From an uncultured Gammaproteobacteria bacterium (GTDB lineage Bacteria > Pseudomonadota > Gammaproteobacteria > Pseudomonadales > Pseudohongiellaceae): a stretch of 64,000 nt of DNA. The notes under the pieces were generated by a model, which saw nothing but the letters and a program-made list of their open reading frames with translations, made no database searches and was not told the DNA's origin. Location of the stretch: the NCBI GenBank assembly GCA_913060695.1, contig CAJXUA010000014.1, forward strand, positions 1 through 64,000, in the 5' to 3' direction. The first letter of the stretch is position 1. Each line of letters opens with the position of its first letter. Shown here one piece after another: positions 1 through 9,286 of this stretch. Both the position numbers and the translations under genes were made by a program.

Positions 1-70
1 AATCAAAGGGGTCAGAGTAACTTGATCGATCAAGTTACTCTGACCCCTTTGATTTACTCTGACCCCTTTG
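1..70. repeat. Palindromic REP-like repeat at window edge
   Basis: Bases 1-54 form a perfect 54-base palindrome (27-base arms meeting at 27/28). Bases 54-70 repeat the arm motif TTACTCTGACCCCTTTG a further time in direct orientation. The GGGGTCAGAGTAA unit is of the kind I associate with dispersed extragenic palindromes near REP-associated transposases, but that is recollection and no transposase lies in the window. The repeat follows the 3' end of the peptidase gene and could act as a transcript end. It may extend beyond the left edge. Confidence 0.8.
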
Positions 71-81
71 GTCGCTTTTGA

Positions 82-2295
82 TTATTCGGCCAGCTCTCGC
101 ACCTGCACTGCTAGGCGGTTTAGTACCGTGGCCGCGGCGTTGACTTCTTCCTCCACGATGTCGTACTGACGTTCTTCGATGGCCTCTCTTACGCCCGGCA
201 GCGTCTTCACGCCATAGCCGGTATAGAAACCGGGAGCATAGATGTGATGAGTGAACCACGGGCGTCCGGGCAGGCCATCGATATCGATCAGGGCACGCTC
301 GGAGGTGTAGAGTAGAACATTGTCTTGGACCGAGGCGGGAGTGCCGCTATTGGCCACTGCCGAGTAGTCCGCCGCTGCGTCCTCTAGCGCGGCCATCGCG
401 TTTCGCAATGCTGCGAAACTGAAATAAGGTACTTCAGCCTTCGGCAGCGGCGCTCGGATGGTTTGAGTCGGATCGAGCGCCAACTCATAGACACCCGAGG
501 CTATGCGCGCATTCTCACTCTGAGTTTGCTTGCGCATGTCCTCCGCAAGCTTTTCCACCTCTGAAAGATAGAGATTCACGTTATCTGCTAATCCCGTGAA
601 TTCGAAGGGCAGCCGTGGCGCATAGGCCAAACGCAGAGTCGCGCGGCCGGCCACTTGCGACAGTGATACGCCATAGACAAGGCCTGGGTCCTTGAAGCGG
701 GTAAAGTGCTCATAGGTGTCGTACATGGTGTGATAACTACCGTCGCTGCCCTCCCCTCCGAAACCGATGTTCAATGATGCTATGCCTAAGTGTTGCAAGA
801 ACGGCGAGTAATCCGAACCCGAACCGAGAGGAGAAATACGCAGGTCTTTACGGGATTTCAACTCACTGCGCACTTGCTCGCTGCCTTCTACTTCCAAACG
901 TGCGCGTCGACGCTGGTCAACCGTGACGCCGGTCTGCGGGTCGATTACATCGCGCATCACCTCGTTCGCCATCTTCTCCAGCACATGGCTGCCACCGATA
1001 TTGACGAAGCCGCGACTATTGCCATCAGTATTGATATAGGCCACGGCACGCTCAGAGAGCATCTGAGCATTATCCTCAACCCACTCTGTCGAGCCGATCA
1101 AACCGACCTCCTCCGCATCCCAAGCCGCATAGACTACTGTGCGCTTCGGCCCCTTTCCTGCAGCCGCCAATGCACCTAAAGCCTTTGCCTCTCCCATTAG
1201 CGACACGAGACCGGACAATGGGTCTGCAGCACCATGGTTCCAGCCATCATGGTGATTGCCGCGGATTACCCACTGGTCAGGAAACTCGGTACCTGATAGC
1301 TTGGCGATCACGTTATAGGCCGTCACCATATCCCAGTTGAACTCAAGCTTTAGTCGCACTCGCGCAGGCCCTGGCCCCATGTGATATGTGATTGGTAATC
1401 CGCCACGCCACTGTTCTGGAACGACTTCGCCGCCCATCGCCGACAAAAGTGGCAGCGCATCGCGGTAGGAGATCGGTAACACGGGGATCTTAGTAATGGT
1501 GGGCGCGTCTTCGCGTGCCAAGCGCGGTGCTTCTTTAGTCGCGCCTATGAATGGCGTCAACACATCGCCTGGGTAAGTGGGCATATCCATCACCGAGCCG
1601 CGCTGCACACCACTCTCGTGCTTGAAGGGGCCGTCGGGATAGGTATCACCGGCACCATAGCCATCGTCGGCCGGGTCGGAATAGATAAGTGTGCCAATCG
1701 CGCCCTTCTCCGCAGCTAGCTTAGGTTTTATGCCACGCCAAGAACCCCCGTAGCGAGAGATCGCAATCTTGCCCTCCACGGATACTCCGTAGCGCTCCAA
1801 CACCTCATAGTCCGCAGGCGTACCGTAATTGACGAAGACCAACTCGGCCTCAACTTCGCCGTCGATAGAGTAGGCATTGTAGGGCGGTAGCAGGTCTTTG
1901 ATGTTTGAAGTGCTCGGGTCCTCCTCCAGAGAGTCCTCAAACAAGCCTGCCGTGTAATGCCCCGGCGACACTAATTCCAGCTCACGCGTACGCGGGCTAG
2001 GAAACAACACTTCATATTCTACAATCTCAGTATCGTAACCCCATTCGCGGAAGTGTTCGGCGATATACTCCACTACCTCGCGGCCGCGGGCCGAGCCAAC
2101 ATGATGAGGTGTGCGCGACATCTCCCGTAGCCAGGCATCGAGATCGCCAGCATCTAGGTGACTGTCGAACTCTTGCTCCAAGGCTCGCTGAGAGTCAGCA
2201 CCGGCGGCATCGAAACCAAGCAGTGGCGTCTGCGCTTGAAGAGGAATTGCGACGAGAAGTAACAGGCTTAAAAATGGTAGTTGGGAAACGCGCAT
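82..2295 (-). CDS. Secreted M28 zinc metallopeptidase, glutamate carboxypeptidase II-like
   Basis: Probable exported co-catalytic zinc exopeptidase of 737 residues. I start at the ATG ending at 2295 because AAAGGAG lies just upstream and a signal peptide (MRVSQLPFLSLLLLVA, cleavage near AQA) follows directly. Order: signal peptide, protease-associated domain around residues 130-320, M28 catalytic domain around 335-580, then a helical transferrin-receptor-like dimerisation domain. Visible zinc-site motifs are NHHDGW, GAADP, the catalytic pair in DAEEVGL, INTDG and the distal His in YHTMYDTYEHF. This is the domain order of human GCPII and of many marine bacterial homologues. The substrate is probably a peptide or N-acyl dipeptide but cannot be read from sequence. 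Confidence 0.9.
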   Translation of the reverse strand: MRVSQLPFLSLLLLVAIPLQAQTPLLGFDAAGADSQRALEQEFDSHLDAGDLDAWLREMSRTPHHVGSARGREVVEYIAEHFREWGYDTEIVEYEVLFPSPRTRELELVSPGHYTAGLFEDSLEEDPSTSNIKDLLPPYNAYSIDGEVEAELVFVNYGTPADYEVLERYGVSVEGKIAISRYGGSWRGIKPKLAAEKGAIGTLIYSDPADDGYGAGDTYPDGPFKHESGVQRGSVMDMPTYPGDVLTPFIGATKEAPRLAREDAPTITKIPVLPISYRDALPLLSAMGGEVVPEQWRGGLPITYHMGPGPARVRLKLEFNWDMVTAYNVIAKLSGTEFPDQWVIRGNHHDGWNHGAADPLSGLVSLMGEAKALGALAAAGKGPKRTVVYAAWDAEEVGLIGSTEWVEDNAQMLSERAVAYINTDGNSRGFVNIGGSHVLEKMANEVMRDVIDPQTGVTVDQRRRARLEVEGSEQVRSELKSRKDLRISPLGSGSDYSPFLQHLGIASLNIGFGGEGSDGSYHTMYDTYEHFTRFKDPGLVYGVSLSQVAGRATLRLAYAPRLPFEFTGLADNVNLYLSEVEKLAEDMRKQTQSENARIASGVYELALDPTQTIRAPLPKAEVPYFSFAALRNAMAALEDAAADYSAVANSGTPASVQDNVLLYTSERALIDIDGLPGRPWFTHHIYAPGFYTGYGVKTLPGVREAIEERQYDIVEEEVNAAATVLNRLAVQVRELAE

Positions 2296-2364
2296 AGTGG
2301 GGGCTCCTTTACTTGGAAGCGTAAAGAGTAACACAAGCTCGATTCAGAGAAAGTCGGTAAGTTT

Positions 2365-3348
2365 CTAGGGAGTTATCTTATCGGCATTGAAGAAGCGCCT
2401 CATATGAGGCTGCTCATCGGCAAGGTCCCGCAGGAGTTTCGCACGCCCCTGACTATTCACATAATCGAGGAAGGTACTGGCAATTATCGACATGCGTTTA
2501 CTTTTTAGGCGCGCCAACTTCCAGTTGAGCAAGATTGGTAGCCGACTTACATTTAACTCCTGTAAGCCTACGTGACCACCATAGGACAAGGTATGGCTAG
2601 AGAGTATGGACACTCCCAAACCCGCCATCACCGCATGTCGAATTGCCTCGTTACTCTCGATGGTCATTTTCAGATTGAGCTTAATGCCGAATTTCTTCAT
2701 ATGCTCTTCTATCGCGTGCCGCGTGCCGGAGCCTGGCTCGCGCATTAAGAAGGGATACTGTGCAAACTCGGCTAGAGAGACCTTAGCCTTCTTGGTCATC
2801 GGATGCCCGATGGGGGCAATCGCCACTAAGGGATTCGGGAGAAAGTCGAACAGCTCTAGGTCATCACTTTCTGGTGGATGACTAAAGACATAGAAATCGT
2901 CCTCCCCTCTTTCCACACGTTCCAGAATTTGACTCCGATTCGCCACATTCAGCTGCACATCGATTGCGGGATATACGCTGCAGAATTCGCCGAGCAAGTG
3001 GGGGATGAAATACTTGGCGGTGGTTACCACCCCAAGCCGCAAAGTACCCGCCTTCAAGCCTTTCAGATCGGAGAGGCTAGAGTCCAACTCCTCGAAACGC
3101 CCGAGGATGTCCCGCGCTGCGCCGACGGCGGCGACGCCAGCCTCTGTGAACACCAGCTTCTTTCCGACTTGATCGTAAAGAGGCATGCCTATCGCATCGC
3201 TCATCTTCTTCAGCTGCATCGAGATAGTCGGCTGGGTGAGAAAGAGCGTTTGGGTAGCCGCCGTGATGCTGCCCTGCTCGTAAACGGCAAGCAGAATCTC
3301 GAGCTGACGGAAAGTCCCTATGTAGGCATGTAGTCGCGACGGCATCAT
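2365..3348 (-). CDS. LysR-family regulator, CbbR/RbcR-like
   Basis: LysR-type DNA-binding regulator of 327 residues. The N-terminal winged helix-turn-helix spans about residues 12-70 (AVYEQGSITAATQTL, TQPTISMQLKKM), followed by a two-lobed effector domain with GTLRLGVVTTAKYFIP and a MREPGSGTR stretch of the kind seen in CbbR/RbcR proteins. It is divergent from a small membrane protein, a bicarbonate transporter and purEK. Its likely role is control of that operon, perhaps in response to a metabolite linked to inorganic carbon or purine supply. Two adjacent Met codons make the start uncertain by one residue. The CbbR label is family resemblance only, since no Calvin-cycle gene is in view. Confidence 0.9.
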   Translation of the reverse strand: MMPSRLHAYIGTFRQLEILLAVYEQGSITAATQTLFLTQPTISMQLKKMSDAIGMPLYDQVGKKLVFTEAGVAAVGAARDILGRFEELDSSLSDLKGLKAGTLRLGVVTTAKYFIPHLLGEFCSVYPAIDVQLNVANRSQILERVERGEDDFYVFSHPPESDDLELFDFLPNPLVAIAPIGHPMTKKAKVSLAEFAQYPFLMREPGSGTRHAIEEHMKKFGIKLNLKMTIESNEAIRHAVMAGLGVSILSSHTLSYGGHVGLQELNVSRLPILLNWKLARLKSKRMSIIASTFLDYVNSQGRAKLLRDLADEQPHMRRFFNADKITP

Positions 3349-3363
3349 TTACCATATATATTT

Positions 3364-3401
3364 ATAGATACATGGGATAGATAATATCTATTTTTATCTA
3401 T
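3364..3401. promoter_or_regulatory. Nested inverted repeats, candidate LysR operator
   Basis: Four hexamer half-sites lie in the divergent gap: ATAGAT at 3364-3369 and 3377-3382, ATCTAT at 3386-3391 and 3396-3401. The inner pair forms ATAGAT-AAT-ATCTAT, which fits the T-N11-A pattern of LysR operators. The array sits 16 bases from the regulator start and 60 bases before the small membrane gene, where an autoregulator and activator would bind. Binding is inferred. Confidence 0.5.
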
Positions 3402-3463
3402 GACGTATAGCTCTCATCATAGCGCTCGCAATCAAGCCCCCTAACTAATGCGAGGAAACAATC

Positions 3464-3694
3464 ATGAACCAACGCGCCGCAATCTTCGAGACCTCCAGCA
3501 TTGCAGTACTTTTGCTTGTCGGCATGTCCGTCTCAACTCTGCAAATCGACAGCACCGGAGTCATGTCAGTCGCAGCCCTACTGACTGTGTTCTTCGTCAC
3601 CAGTCACTTTCAGACCCTACGGGGATTAGCCTCTCGATACGTTTCACGCATCTCATGGTCTACGGCCTCCACTAGCAACACTACAGAGTCCTAA
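3464..3694 (+). CDS. Small membrane protein preceding the bicarbonate transporter
   Basis: A 76-residue protein I do not recognise. It has two hydrophobic stretches (about residues 11-27 and 33-48, the second reading VMSVAALLTVFFVTSHF) and a polar Ser/Thr-rich tail. AGGAA lies eight bases before the ATG, and its stop ends three bases before the transporter ATG, so the two are probably translationally coupled. Position suggests an accessory subunit or folding partner of the transporter. It is not SbtB, which is a soluble PII-like protein. A reading frame shifted by one at 3448-3675 is less likely because it lacks this ribosome site and coupling. Confidence 0.6.
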   Translation: MNQRAAIFETSSIAVLLLVGMSVSTLQIDSTGVMSVAALLTVFFVTSHFQTLRGLASRYVSRISWSTASTSNTTES

Positions 3695-3697
3695 AAA

Positions 3698-4633
3698 ATG
3701 CAGATCGATATCGTCGTAGCGTTCTTCATGCTGGGCTTTATAGCCAGAGTACTCAAGGCGCCAATTGATTTCCCCGAAGGTCTGTACAAAGGCATCATCC
3801 TCTTTCTACTGCTCGCTATCGGACTCAAGGGCGGAATCGCCCTAAACGAGTACTCAACGCCTAACTTAATCCCCCAATCGCTGGCAGTGCTATCGATAGG
3901 ACTAATACTCCCCCTCATTGCCTTCCCTATTCTGGTCAAGGTCGGTGGATTCGGGCGCGACGATGCGGCCTCAGTCGCGGCACATTATGGCTCCGTAAGC
4001 ATTGGCACATATGCAGTGGCAGTGAGTTTTTTGGAAAGCTCTGGCGCTTATTATGAACCCTACTTTCCTCTCTTTGTCGCGATCCTAGAAATTCCAGCGA
4101 TCGCGGTTGGGGTTTGGCTCGCCACGCGCGACGGCGTAGCAATTCAAACCAAGAAAATTCTAAGAGAGGTCTTTCTCAATCAGGGCGTCTTGCTCTTGGT
4201 GGGAGGTCTCTTAATCGGTTGGTGGGCGGGCGAAGCGCGTAGTGCGAGCGTAATGCCCCTGTTCGCAGGAATGTTCCAGGGCACCTTAGCGCTGTTCTTG
4301 CTCTATATGGGGCTAGTGGCTGCAGACAAAATCTCACTACTGCGACAACACGGCAACTTCATCGCGAGCTTCGCTGTCGTAATGCCTCTCGTTGGCGCAA
4401 GCCTTGGCGCCCTAGTTGGCCACTACATCGGTTTATCACAAGGAGGCACAGTCCTCTTGGCAACTCTTGGAGCAAGCGCCTCTTATATCGCGGTGCCGGC
4501 AGCAATGGCTGTTGCTATTCCAACTGCCAATCAAAGCCTTTCCATTACCGCATCCCTTGCCGTGACGTTTCCCTTCAATGTGCTCGTAGGCATTCCACTA
4601 TATGCAGCACTAGTAGCGTGGTTCTACGGCTAA
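3698..4633 (+). CDS. sbtA: SbtA-type sodium-dependent bicarbonate transporter (DUF897)
   Basis: Integral membrane protein of 311 residues with about ten hydrophobic segments. It resembles the SbtA/DUF897 family, which in cyanobacteria takes up bicarbonate with sodium. Family features include [22 protein letters not shown] near the N-terminus, [20 protein letters not shown] in the middle (residues about 90-110) and the repeat-related [17 protein letters not shown] near the C-terminus, consistent with two inverted halves. It sits between a small membrane protein and purEK, downstream of a divergent CbbR-like regulator. Since PurK uses bicarbonate and ATP, I infer that it feeds purine synthesis or general anaplerosis. 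The transported ion is assigned by family only. Confidence 0.85.
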   Translation: MQIDIVVAFFMLGFIARVLKAPIDFPEGLYKGIILFLLLAIGLKGGIALNEYSTPNLIPQSLAVLSIGLILPLIAFPILVKVGGFGRDDAASVAAHYGSVSIGTYAVAVSFLESSGAYYEPYFPLFVAILEIPAIAVGVWLATRDGVAIQTKKILREVFLNQGVLLLVGGLLIGWWAGEARSASVMPLFAGMFQGTLALFLLYMGLVAADKISLLRQHGNFIASFAVVMPLVGASLGALVGHYIGLSQGGTVLLATLGASASYIAVPAAMAVAIPTANQSLSITASLAVTFPFNVLVGIPLYAALVAWFYG

Positions 4634-4682
4634 AGACGAACTGAGCAACTTACAAATTAATATTCACTCGAGAGAACACAAC

Positions 4683-5165
4683 ATGAAAGCAAGCTTGATC
4701 GAAATTATCATGGGGTCGCAGTCTGACTGGGAGGTGATGCAAGAGGCAAAGATCGTGTTAGAGGCGCTCGCTCTGCCCTATCGCGCTAGCGTTGTCTCTG
4801 CTCATCGCACACCCGCACGAATGTTTGAATTTGCTGAAAATGCAGCACGTAACGGTACGAAAATCATCATCGCTGGCGCCGGCGGGGCCGCACACTTACC
4901 TGGCATGGTGGCAGCTCTCACTCATTTGCCTGTGATCGCAGTGCCTGTGCCTAGTAAGCACCTGAAAGGTTTGGATAGCTTGCTATCGATCGCGCAAATG
5001 CCACGCGGTGTCGCCGTCGCGACTCAAGCGATTGGCGCGGCAGGCGCATTCAATGCTGGATTGCTCGCCGCACAGATACTCGCGCTCGAAGACCCAGCAC
5101 TGCAGCAACGACTCATCGCTTGGCGCGAGAAGCAGACTACTAGTGTTATCGAGGAGATAGTCTGA
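4683..5165 (+). CDS. purE: N5-carboxyaminoimidazole ribonucleotide mutase PurE
   Basis: Class I PurE of 160 residues, the usual length, which converts N5-CAIR to CAIR in de novo purine synthesis. Visible motifs are [12 protein letters not shown] for phosphate binding, [11 protein letters not shown] with the catalytic His, [12 protein letters not shown] and the [12 protein letters not shown] substrate loop. GAGAG stands before the ATG. Its TGA overlaps the purK ATG by one base (TGATG), showing tight coupling. The gene lies 49 bases after the bicarbonate transporter, so all four genes are likely one transcript. Confidence 0.95.
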   Translation: MKASLIEIIMGSQSDWEVMQEAKIVLEALALPYRASVVSAHRTPARMFEFAENAARNGTKIIIAGAGGAAHLPGMVAALTHLPVIAVPVPSKHLKGLDSLLSIAQMPRGVAVATQAIGAAGAFNAGLLAAQILALEDPALQQRLIAWREKQTTSVIEEIV

Positions 5166-6265
5166 TGCGCATAGCGATTTTTGGATGTGGTCAGCTAGCT
5201 AGGATGCTGGCCTTAGCGGGCTGGCCCATGGGCATGCGTTTTAGCTTTGTTGCAGAAGAGGCCGAAGATACGCGCTGCGTCGAAGGGCTAGGGACCATAG
5301 TACGCTGGCAGGATTCGATGACAGCGCAGTCAATCTTCAAAACGTTGGAAGAGCCCGATGTCATTACTATCGAGAAAGAAGCAGTGAACACTGCACTTCT
5401 GCAGCAACTAAGCCATTACTGCAAGATTGCACCGAATCCGGAGATCCTTTGGGTCGTTCAGCACAGGGCGCGGCAGAAAAAATTCTTAACCGAGCTTAAT
5501 ATTCCAACAGCGCCTTATGTTGAGATGCATGACAAACAACAGCTCCTTCTAGCTGGCGAATCTTTGGGCTATCCGCTGATCATCAAATCCTGTGAGCAAG
5601 GCTATGACGGACAGCAGCAATGGCGTATCCACAACCAAGAAGATGCAAGGGCCTTCATAGAAGGCGCCGTTGAGATCACACATGCAATTGTTGAGAAGAT
5701 GCTCGACTTCACTGCAGAGGTCTCAATACTCGCAGTGCGTAATACGAAAGGAGAAGTCGCTGCCTATGCCCCTAGCGAGAACAGGCATCGTAATGGCACG
5801 CTTTCGGTTTCCATCGCCCCAACGGAAGTCTTGCACCCTAAACTACAAGCAGACCTAGAGACCATCTTAAATGCGCTGATGCGCAACTGGGACTATGTCG
5901 GGGTACTTGCAGTCGAGTGTTTTATAGTGGATGAGCAGATCATGGTGAACGAGCTCGCACCCCGGGTTCACAATAGCGGACACTGGACCCAAGATGGCGC
6001 CGTGTGTAGCCAGTTTGAGAATCACCTGCGCGCAATTAGCGGTCAAAGCCTAGGCTCCACGGCGAGCTTAGGGCATAGCGCAATGATCAACCTACTAGGC
6101 TGTAGAGCTCCGGATGAGTTAAGTTCACTGCCCCATGCACACCTGCATTGGTATGACAAAACCCTGCGCGAAGGCCGCAAGATGGGCCACATCAACTTTC
6201 TGCACGAGTCCTCTGGAGCGCTGCAAATGAACTTGAGTCATGCGCTGCGATTACTCTCAGATTAA
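5165..6265 (+). CDS. purK: N5-carboxyaminoimidazole ribonucleotide synthase PurK
   Basis: ATP-grasp enzyme of 366 residues that joins bicarbonate to AIR with ATP, giving N5-CAIR for PurE. An N-terminal Rossmann-like domain starts with IAIFGCGQLARML. The ATP-grasp core has LIIKSCEQGYDGQQQW (the glycine loop is usually GYDGRGQ), a PSENRHRNGTL segment and the strongly conserved MVNELAPRVHNSGHWTQDGA magnesium and substrate site near residue 265. The start overlaps the purE stop. Residues appear intact, so an active enzyme is expected. Confidence 0.95.
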   Translation: MRIAIFGCGQLARMLALAGWPMGMRFSFVAEEAEDTRCVEGLGTIVRWQDSMTAQSIFKTLEEPDVITIEKEAVNTALLQQLSHYCKIAPNPEILWVVQHRARQKKFLTELNIPTAPYVEMHDKQQLLLAGESLGYPLIIKSCEQGYDGQQQWRIHNQEDARAFIEGAVEITHAIVEKMLDFTAEVSILAVRNTKGEVAAYAPSENRHRNGTLSVSIAPTEVLHPKLQADLETILNALMRNWDYVGVLAVECFIVDEQIMVNELAPRVHNSGHWTQDGAVCSQFENHLRAISGQSLGSTASLGHSAMINLLGCRAPDELSSLPHAHLHWYDKTLREGRKMGHINFLHESSGALQMNLSHALRLLSD

Positions 6266-6300
6266 GAAGGAGGAAAAAATCTATTGCAAAACCGTCTCAT

Positions 6301-6319
6301 CTTAATGATAATCGTTCTC
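6301..6319 (+). promoter_or_regulatory. Fur box upstream of siderophore receptor
   Basis: CTTAATGATAATCGTTCTC matches 15 of 19 positions of the Fur consensus GATAATGATAATCATTATC, including an uninterrupted run of 11. It lies 37-55 bases before the receptor ATG. Iron repression through Fur is the expected reading. Confidence 0.8.
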
Positions 6320-6355
6320 ACTTAGATTACCATAAACAAAAGATAGGACATTTCA

Positions 6356-8539
6356 ATGAAGCAAGCACTGCTAAGTAAACTACCAGAAAATGAAAATGTT
6401 CTTGCGAACAGCCGCCGCCACTTCCGCAAGTCTACTCTCGCATTCGCCATCGCTTCCTCTTTAGTCGCTGGCGCACATGCACAGCAATCTACTGACGATG
6501 CTCAAGTGATTGATGTTTATGGCGAACAGCTTTCCAGCGAGCCTGCCTCAATGCGTTTTCGTCGCTCCTTGCTCGATACCGCCCAAACAGTCAATGTTAT
6601 TCCGAAAAGCCTGATCGAGGATCGTTCTGCCAGCACGCTGCGCGATGTGTTACGCAATGTCTCGGGTATCAGCATGCAGGCCGGCGAAGGAGGCACTCCA
6701 GCTGGTGATCAATTGACTATTCGCGGCTATAGCGCGCGCACAGATATCTTTGTGGACAATGTGCGCGATTTCGGAGGTTACACGCGAGATCCCTTCAACT
6801 TAGAACAAGTTGAAGTAGTAAAAGGCCCTTCATCTGATTATTCGGGCCGTGGTTCTACGGGTGGTTCGATCAATATGGTAAGCAAGTCTGGACGAATGGA
6901 AGACAGCACTAATACTTCTTTGTCCTTAGGCTCGGATAGCTATAAACGCGCTACTTTAGATGTCAATCGAGTAGTCGATTCACTAGACGATACAGCAGCG
7001 CGACTAAACATTCTCTATCACGACCAAGACACTCCAGGTCGTGATGTTGTGACAAATAAACGCTGGGGAATAGCGCCGTCTATTAGCTTCGGCGTTGATA
7101 CGGACAGCAAACTAACGCTTAGTTTATTCCACATGGAGCAGGACAATATTCCAGATTATGGCATTCCATGGGTCCCCGAATCGAACGAACCCCTTGCCGA
7201 ATTTGCAAACCAGGCGCCTCCTGTAGACTTCAACAATTGGTATGGCCTGAAGTCGCGCGACTTCGAGGAGATTGCGACCTCGATGGCAACAATACAATTC
7301 GAACGTACTCTGACCGAGAACAGCCAGTTTCAGAACATTACACGATGGGGCACTACTGAACGTGACTCTATGATCACTGCTCCGCGTTTCATCAGCAATG
7401 ACAGCACGGATATTCGTCGCAGCGATGAGAAATATCGCGACCAGAGTGATGGCATCTTCAGCAACCAGAGCAATCTGAGCATCACCCTAAACCCCGGTCA
7501 GAACTGGGAAAACCGTATCCTCGTCGGCGCAGAAGTCTCTCTGGAAGATGAGAAACGCTATACACAGGCCCTCACCGGTATCGACTCCCCGGCAACAGAC
7601 CTGTTTAATCCTACACCAAACGACCCTTACCTAGAGAACTATCAGCGTACAGGAACCGCCAGCAACGCAGAATCGAACTCTGTCGCACTCTACGCCTCTG
7701 ACTCAATCGAGATTAACGAACAATGGCAGATCAATGCTGGTCTTCGTTGGGATTCTTTCGAACTCGAATACGCACCAGATGGCAATCCAATTCTAGAGCG
7801 TACAGACAAGATGCTGAGTTACCGTGCTGGCATAGTGTATAAGCCTGTTCGCGCCGGTAGCATTTACCTCGGCTACGGAACCTCCTTCAACCCAACTGCA
7901 GAGGCTCTCTCGATCAGCACGAGCTCTAGAGAACCCGGCATCGCCGATCTCGACCCAGAGGAAAACCGTACTTTGGAGCTTGGGACTAAATGGCAAATAA
8001 TGGATCGGAGTATGTTTGTCACGGCTGCTGCGTTCCGAACAGAGAAAACCAATGCACGAACCCAAGATCCTAGCGACCCAAACGATTTGCTAGTGCTAAA
8101 AGGTGAGCAATTGGTGCAAGGCATCGAACTAGGTTTAGCGGGAAGCATTACCGAAAAACTCAGTGCGTTCGCCGGTTACACCTATCTCGATACTGAAATT
8201 ACCGAAAGTTTAGATACCTCACAAATCGGCAAGTCGCTCGACAACTCGCCGAAACATACCTTCAATCTATGGAGCACCTATGCACTATCATCCAAGATCG
8301 AGTTTGGTCTAGGCGCCCAGTTTGTGGACGAACGTTTTAATAACACTTCCAATGCGCGAAGTGCTCCTTCGTACTGGGTATATGAAGCTTCGGCGTCCTA
8401 TGCGGTGAATGATCAACTAGGTTTGCGCTTAAATGTTCAGAATATTACGGACGAGAAATACATCGACTTCGTCGGTGGTGGGCACTTCATACCTGGACTC
8501 GGACGCGTGTTGTTACTGAGCTCCAGTTTTACTTTCTAG
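6356..8539 (+). CDS. TonB-dependent siderophore receptor, Fiu-like
   Basis: Outer-membrane gated channel of 727 residues for ferric siderophores. A long signal region ends near AGAHAQ. A possible TonB box (QVIDVYG) is followed by the plug domain (about residues 65-175; [57 protein letters not shown]), then a barrel ending in ...LLLSSSFTF with a terminal aromatic residue. AGGA stands eight bases before the ATG. A Fur box precedes the gene and a YbiX/PiuC hydroxylase follows, the same pairing as fiu-ybiX and piuA-piuC, so a catecholate-type ligand is likely. Confidence 0.92.
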   Translation: MKQALLSKLPENENVLANSRRHFRKSTLAFAIASSLVAGAHAQQSTDDAQVIDVYGEQLSSEPASMRFRRSLLDTAQTVNVIPKSLIEDRSASTLRDVLRNVSGISMQAGEGGTPAGDQLTIRGYSARTDIFVDNVRDFGGYTRDPFNLEQVEVVKGPSSDYSGRGSTGGSINMVSKSGRMEDSTNTSLSLGSDSYKRATLDVNRVVDSLDDTAARLNILYHDQDTPGRDVVTNKRWGIAPSISFGVDTDSKLTLSLFHMEQDNIPDYGIPWVPESNEPLAEFANQAPPVDFNNWYGLKSRDFEEIATSMATIQFERTLTENSQFQNITRWGTTERDSMITAPRFISNDSTDIRRSDEKYRDQSDGIFSNQSNLSITLNPGQNWENRILVGAEVSLEDEKRYTQALTGIDSPATDLFNPTPNDPYLENYQRTGTASNAESNSVALYASDSIEINEQWQINAGLRWDSFELEYAPDGNPILERTDKMLSYRAGIVYKPVRAGSIYLGYGTSFNPTAEALSISTSSREPGIADLDPEENRTLELGTKWQIMDRSMFVTAAAFRTEKTNARTQDPSDPNDLLVLKGEQLVQGIELGLAGSITEKLSAFAGYTYLDTEITESLDTSQIGKSLDNSPKHTFNLWSTYALSSKIEFGLGAQFVDERFNNTSNARSAPSYWVYEASASYAVNDQLGLRLNVQNITDEKYIDFVGGGHFIPGLGRVLLLSSSFTF

Positions 8540-8547
8540 GCCATCCC

Positions 8548-9228
8548 ATGTTGTTAGAAATACACGAAGTACTAAAACCCGAGCAAGTGCATGCGATGCG
8601 ATCAGCCTTGCTCGAGCCCCAATGGGTGGACGGAAACCAAACCTCCGGCCACCAGTCCGCGCTAGCTAAACGAAATAGGCAACTACCGGAGAATTCGCCC
8701 ATTGCGCAGGAATGCGGTAAGACCATTCTTAAGGCTTTGCAGGGCTGCGGACTGTTTATGTCCGCAGCCCTGCCTCAGCGGGTCTTTCCTCCGTTGTTTA
8801 ATCGCTACGAGGGCGGAGAGCATTTTGCTAATCACGTGGACAATGCAATTCGCGCGCTTCCTATGGGAGGGCAGATTCGCACGGATCTTTCCGCCACTTT
8901 GTTTCTTTCGGATCCACAAGACTACGATGGGGGAGAATTACTAGTCGATGACACCTACGGGGCTCACAAAGTGAAGTTAAGCGCGGGCTCCATGATCCTC
9001 TACCCATCAACGAGCTTACACCGAGTAACTCCAGTCACGCGAGGCATGCGCCTCGCCTCGTTCTTCTGGATTCAAAGCATGATCCGCGATGATGGGCAGC
9101 GCACATTGTTGTTCGATCTCGACATGTCCATTCATCGTCTGCGCCAACAGCTAGGTCCAGAACATGAAGCCTTGGTGTCACAAACTGGCATCTATCACAA
9201 CCTCCTCCGCCGCTGGGCGGAGCCATAA
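8548..9228 (+). CDS. PKHD-type Fe(II)/2-oxoglutarate dioxygenase, YbiX/PiuC family
   Basis: Cytoplasmic dioxygenase of 226 residues, the family length. The double-stranded beta-helix carries the iron triad as HVD (FANHVDNA, residues about 96-98) and a distal His in TSLHRVTPV, plus a 2-oxoglutarate Arg in MRLASFFW. It begins eight bases after the receptor stop, so it shares the Fur-controlled transcript. The in vivo substrate of this family is not established to my knowledge. Its fixed pairing with catecholate receptors points to a role in processing imported iron-siderophores. Confidence 0.92.
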   Translation: MLLEIHEVLKPEQVHAMRSALLEPQWVDGNQTSGHQSALAKRNRQLPENSPIAQECGKTILKALQGCGLFMSAALPQRVFPPLFNRYEGGEHFANHVDNAIRALPMGGQIRTDLSATLFLSDPQDYDGGELLVDDTYGAHKVKLSAGSMILYPSTSLHRVTPVTRGMRLASFFWIQSMIRDDGQRTLLFDLDMSIHRLRQQLGPEHEALVSQTGIYHNLLRRWAEP

Positions 9229-9230
9229 AA

Positions 9231-9270
9231 AAAGCCAAAGTAGCACACGCATGCGCATTACTTTGGCTTT
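9231..9270. terminator. Bidirectional intrinsic terminator
   Basis: Arms AAAGCCAAAGTA (9231-9242) and TACTTTGGCTTT (9259-9270) pair perfectly over 12 bases, with flanking A and T runs. It lies between two convergent genes and can end both transcripts. Confidence 0.85.
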
Positions 9271-9286
9271 CTTGGTCTAAACGAGC

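Noticed and set aside
790-1179. 129-codon frame on the plus strand inside the M28 gene
   Set aside because: It lies opposite a clear peptidase catalytic domain and has no recognisable motif or ribosome site.
3448-3675. 75-codon frame shifted against the small membrane gene
   Set aside because: It lacks a ribosome site, is polar and Arg/His-rich, and does not couple to the transporter start.
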